DNA of 28,206 nt from NCBI GenBank assembly GCA_946887045.1, contig CAMPKC010000058.1:1-28206 (forward strand). The letters run 5' to 3'. Shown one piece after another: positions 25,851 to 28,206 of this stretch (the first letter of the stretch is position 1; every line of letters starts with the position of its first letter). The notes beneath the pieces were generated by a model. It was not told where the DNA came from. It worked only from the letters and a program-made list of their open reading frames with translations, and ran no database searches. The position numbers and the translations under genes were made by a program. This DNA is from an uncultured Sphingobacteriaceae bacterium. Lineage in GTDB: Bacteria; Bacteroidota; Bacteroidia; Sphingobacteriales; Sphingobacteriaceae.

Positions 25851-26129
25851 GGAAAACAAAAAAAAGGCCTCCAAACGGGGAGAGTGGAGACCTTTAACTA
25901 ACCAATTATAAACCTGACATAAAGATAAGGTCTTTTTAATAATTGTGCAACTTTTTTTAAAAAAAATTATCATTTTGTTAACCTAATTACAATATCATTA
26001 CAATATACACAAGCAAATGTGAAGAACAACACATTTTAAACGCCTAATAATCACACAATTTGTGCGGTAATTCATTTTCTCAGAACCTATAAGTTGATCT
26101 ATTTGTTCAGTCAAATATTGAGCGATTAA
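25851..26129. other. 279-base intergenic region
   Basis: Contains the hairpin at 25863-25895 and an overlapping alternative stem to 25933. Beyond about 25945 it is AT-rich with an A/T palindromic run near 25949-25968. No convincing promoter box is seen for the gene at 26130, and no coding frame is supported. Confidence 0.4.
25863..25895. terminator. Hairpin after the thioesterase gene, with T-run on the minus strand
   Basis: AAAGGCCTCCA (25863-25873) pairs with TGGAGACCTTT (25885-25895), with one mismatch. The A-run before it (from 25857) becomes a T-run only on the minus strand, so as an intrinsic terminator it is best oriented leftward. On the plus strand only TTT follows. A second pairing is possible, because AGACCTT (25888-25894) can also pair with AAGGTCT (25927-25933), which is followed by TTTT. 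Confidence 0.5.
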
Positions 26130-27083
26130 ATGAATTATATAGACCTTCTGCTGGTTATAATACTTCTTCTATCAATTTGGAGCGGCGTTCAGAAGGGCTT
26201 TATACTCGGAATGCTTGAGCTATTTAGTTGGCTGGGCGGTTTGGCTCTGGCATTTTTACTTTACCCCTATATTGTTTCATTTTTAGACGGCCAACGCGTA
26301 ACCACCGGCCTTTGGGCTGTTGCCGTCTCCTTTCTAATAACTTTGATTGTTATCCGCATTGCCTTTTCCTATTTAGGCGATCGATTCTTAAGCTTCGTGC
26401 CGCCCCGCCGTCATACCAGCAAGATTAATAAGTTTTCGGGTTTTGTTCCGGGTATGCTAAGCGGGATAATATACGCTTCGATAGCTGCCGCATTATTGAT
26501 GTTATTGCCAATAAATCAGAAGTTGAGTGAAGAAGTGCGCGAAAGTAGAATTGCGACACAACTGGCCACAGAAGTTGAAAAAATTGAATCCAGGCTTTCA
26601 CCCGCTTTAGACAACGTAAACAGATCGATCAGTAAACTAACGATTGATCCCGGCTCTGATAAATTTATTAAACTCGGGTTCAAAATTGAAAACCCCAAGC
26701 CCCGCCCAGACTTAGAAGCGCAAATGCTTGAGCTGGTAAATAATGAGCGCCAAAAAGTAGGACTGAAAGCATTAAAAGCTGATCCGGAAATAGCGAAGGT
26801 AGCTCGTAAACATTCAAAAGACATGTTTTCAAGAGGATATTTCTCGCATATTAGTCCCGAAGGTGCAACGCCCTTAGACAGGATACGGAAAGCGAATATA
26901 AATTTTTTGGCTGCGGGAGAAAACCTAGCTCTGGCACAAACACTCCGGCTGGCGCACACTGGACTGATGAATTCCCCCGGTCATAAGGCTAATATTTTAC
27001 ATAAATCGTTCGGCAGATTGGGTATTGGCATACTTGATGGAGGTATTTACGGCATAATGGTTACACAAAACTTTAGAAATTAA
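26130..27083 (+). CDS. CvpA-family membrane protein fused to a CAP/SCP domain
   Basis: A 317-aa two-part protein. Residues 1-130 have four predicted membrane segments (about 4-20, 26-50, 60-80, 104-127) and the CvpA opening YIDLLLVIILLLSIWSGVQKGF. CvpA proteins are inner-membrane proteins linked to colicin V production and envelope functions. Residues 131-190 are a charged linker. Residues 195-315 are a CAP (SCP/PR-1-like) domain as in YkwD: LVNNERQKVGL, HSKDM (H228), YFSHISPEG, GENLA (E264), SPGHKANIL (H285) and YGIMVTQNF. The CAP cavity residues are intact. CAP domains normally act outside the cytoplasm. A DUF4112 gene starts three bases after the stop, so the two are almost certainly cotranscribed. 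Confidence 0.92.
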   Translation: MNYIDLLLVIILLLSIWSGVQKGFILGMLELFSWLGGLALAFLLYPYIVSFLDGQRVTTGLWAVAVSFLITLIVIRIAFSYLGDRFLSFVPPRRHTSKINKFSGFVPGMLSGIIYASIAAALLMLLPINQKLSEEVRESRIATQLATEVEKIESRLSPALDNVNRSISKLTIDPGSDKFIKLGFKIENPKPRPDLEAQMLELVNNERQKVGLKALKADPEIAKVARKHSKDMFSRGYFSHISPEGATPLDRIRKANINFLAAGENLALAQTLRLAHTGLMNSPGHKANILHKSFGRLGIGILDGGIYGIMVTQNFRN

Positions 27084-27086
27084 AAA

Positions 27087-27569
27087 ATGGTAAACAGAAA
27101 TATAGCAGCTCAAGTAAGATTTACAGGGAAATTGAGATGGGTTGAGCAAATTGCCTATCTACTAGATGAGCGTTTCCGTATTCCGGGAACAAATTTCAGG
27201 TTCGGATTGGATCCTCTTTTAAACCTTATACCCGTTGCCGGAGATCTTTCAGGCTTTGTTTTATCTTCAGCCCTAATATTAACCATGGCTAAAAATGGCG
27301 CCAGTGGAAAAATTGTAGCTCTAATGGCTATAAATGCAATACTGGATGCCACCATCGGCGCAATTCCGATTATAGGCCAGATCTTTGACTTTTTTTTTAA
27401 AGCCAATTCAAAAAACATCAAATTACTCAGGGAGCACTACGAAGAGGGCCGGCATCAGGGGAGCGGAAAGAGTGTATGGATAACCGCAATCATTGTATTA
27501 ATCCTGCTCTTCATCTTAGTTTTATTTCTGGTTTGGAAACTCTTCGCCTGGGTTGTCAGTTGGTTTTAA
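27087..27569 (+). CDS. DUF4112 domain membrane protein
   Basis: A 160-aa protein with the DUF4112 pattern: LDPLLNLIPVAGDLSG (41-56), a hydrophobic helix, NAILDATIGAIPIIGQIFD (83-101) and KANSKNIKLL (106-115). The two LIP-x-x-GD/Q-type turns are the family's mark. An extra hydrophobic C-terminal segment (131-157) adds a further membrane helix. The function of the family is unknown. It begins three bases after the CvpA-CAP stop, making a tight two-gene unit. No terminator is visible in the next 127 bases. Confidence 0.88.
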   Translation: MVNRNIAAQVRFTGKLRWVEQIAYLLDERFRIPGTNFRFGLDPLLNLIPVAGDLSGFVLSSALILTMAKNGASGKIVALMAINAILDATIGAIPIIGQIFDFFFKANSKNIKLLREHYEEGRHQGSGKSVWITAIIVLILLFILVLFLVWKLFAWVVSWF

Positions 27570-27696
27570 CCATTTGACATGGGAAAAATCATGGCGGGCG
27601 AACTTTTCATCAAATGTATCTGCATCACCCCACAGAAGAATTCAAACAAGAAGTACCTTAACGGTGTTGTTATCCCTAATAATACCAATATAAACT

Positions 27697-27927
27697 ATGG
27701 GACAAACATTTACAATTAGTGTAGCGGGATCAAAGTTCCATTTTCAACTTATTAAATTAAACCAGGTTGATAGAACTATAGAATCGCAAATTTTACTTCA
27801 GGGAACAACCGTGACGCTCTGCAAAAAAGGCCAGAGTGGATGGAGTCAAAAGGAATCATCGAGCCCAATTTTAAAAGAGCTGGTGCAGGCAATTGGCGCC
27901 ACCATTTCATTACGTTACCGAATCTGA
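27697..27927 (+). CDS. Small conserved-looking hypothetical protein
   Basis: A 76-aa protein without signal or membrane segments, made mostly of short beta strands (TFTISVAGSKFHFQLIKL, SQILLQGTTVTLC) with a C-terminal helix (SPILKELVQAIGATI). I do not recognise a family. It is supported as a real gene by an ATG with A-rich leader, a sensible amino-acid composition, and a strong intrinsic terminator starting six bases after its stop. It may be the last gene of the unit starting at 26130 or stand alone; the 127-base gap before it holds no clear promoter. Confidence 0.6.
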   Translation: MGQTFTISVAGSKFHFQLIKLNQVDRTIESQILLQGTTVTLCKKGQSGWSQKESSSPILKELVQAIGATISLRYRI

Positions 27928-27932
27928 TTCAG

Positions 27933-27976
27933 AAATGCCTCCCCATTTTCGTCATCGTAGCCGGGAGGCATTTTTT
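27933..27976 (+). terminator. Strong intrinsic terminator after the 76-aa gene
   Basis: An 11-bp perfect stem, AAATGCCTCCC (27933-27943) with GGGAGGCATTT (27963-27973). The T-run extends from 27971 to 27976. It sits just after the stop at 27927, so it should end plus-strand transcription. The outer A/T pairs give it some activity on the minus strand as well. Confidence 0.88.
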
Positions 27977-28206
27977 AAATTTAAAAAGCCGTACAAATGC
28001 CCCCAAAGTCCTTAATCTTAGTGAATGTAAAAATCGGGAAACGGTCCATCTTCTGACAACACACCAGGTCAAAGTAAATATTCAACAAAAGGCCTTGTTT
28101 AACTACCTTTCGAGGAAACTAATTTTTTTATAAAGGCTCAACTACCCTGCCAATGGCAACACAAGATAAGCCATTATTAACTAGTGCTCTATAAATAAAC
28201 CATTTC
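27977..28206. other. Non-coding stretch at the right edge
   Basis: After the terminator I see no supported gene, promoter box or repeat on either strand up to the window end. A frame of about 97 codons that crosses the terminator is not credible. A gene may begin beyond the edge. Confidence 0.4.

Noticed and set aside
26516..26959. A 147-codon minus-strand frame inside the CvpA-CAP gene
   Set aside because: It is antisense to the conserved CAP domain and rich in Ser/Cys/Phe, typical of shadow frames.
27840..28133. A 97-codon plus-strand frame at the right end
   Set aside because: It starts inside the 76-aa gene and runs straight through the strong terminator hairpin.

Overview
The window reads as an ordinary stretch of chromosome from a Bacteroidota bacterium, most likely Sphingobacteriaceae (Pedobacter/Mucilaginibacter-like). 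The signs are moderate-to-low GC, start codons without Shine-Dalgarno sequences, several promoter boxes of the Bacteroidota type (TTG, about 19 bases, TAnnTTTG), and families typical of that phylum: an OstA-like LPS-transport protein, a tandem-parvulin SurA, a HEPN-tailed sulfite/nitrite reductase and DUF4112. The genus is an inference. There are no rRNAs, tRNAs, insertion sequences, phage genes or CRISPR arrays.

Layout. 1-588: 3' end of an endonuclease/exonuclease/phosphatase-fold protein. 647-3055 (+): cysteinyl-tRNA synthetase and a secreted tandem NTF2-like protein. 3084-5408 (-): a surA-like chaperone followed 5 bases later by a MoxR AAA+ ATPase, driven by a clear TTG-N19-TATTTTTG promoter. 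5623-6864 (+): an unrecognised protein with a possible UDG/HolD-like fold, then rdgB. 6861-8825 (-): an OstA-like protein whose stop codon interlocks with that of rdgB. 8921-10743 (+): tilS and a small membrane protein overlapping by ATGA. 10772-11734 (-): a 2-oxoglutarate/Fe(II) oxygenase. 11983-15333 (+): a sulfur/siroheme block made of a siroheme reductase with a C-terminal HEPN domain, a siroheme synthase with a C-terminal membrane segment, and an Rrf2 regulator. 15449-15859 (+): an orphan CheY-like receiver. 15870-24174 (-): a three-gene trehalose-from-glycogen block, treX (debranching), treZ (trehalohydrolase) and a treY-malQ fusion. Upstream of it lie a DUF551-like small protein and a glycine-zipper stress protein with its own terminator. 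25278-27927 (+): a hotdog thioesterase, a CvpA-CAP fusion, a DUF4112 protein and an orphan 76-aa protein ending in a strong terminator.

How the genes work together. The clearest pathway is TreX/TreY/TreZ: TreX debranches alpha-glucan, TreY turns the reducing end into a trehalosyl unit, and TreZ cuts off trehalose. The MalQ domain on TreY would rebuild short leftover maltooligosaccharides into longer chains usable by TreY. The second unit is sulfite (or nitrite) reduction, with the enzyme, a step of siroheme synthesis and a probable regulator side by side. The rest is housekeeping: translation, nucleotide sanitation and envelope biogenesis.

The items most worth a second look are the reductase-HEPN fusion with its membrane-anchored siroheme synthase, the treY-malQ fusion with a retained internal methionine at the joint, the CvpA-CAP fusion, the possible HolD-like protein, a set of -7 boxes so close to start codons that leaderless mRNAs are predicted, and a structured intergenic element near 25863-25935. 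I see no clearly new defence or mobile system.
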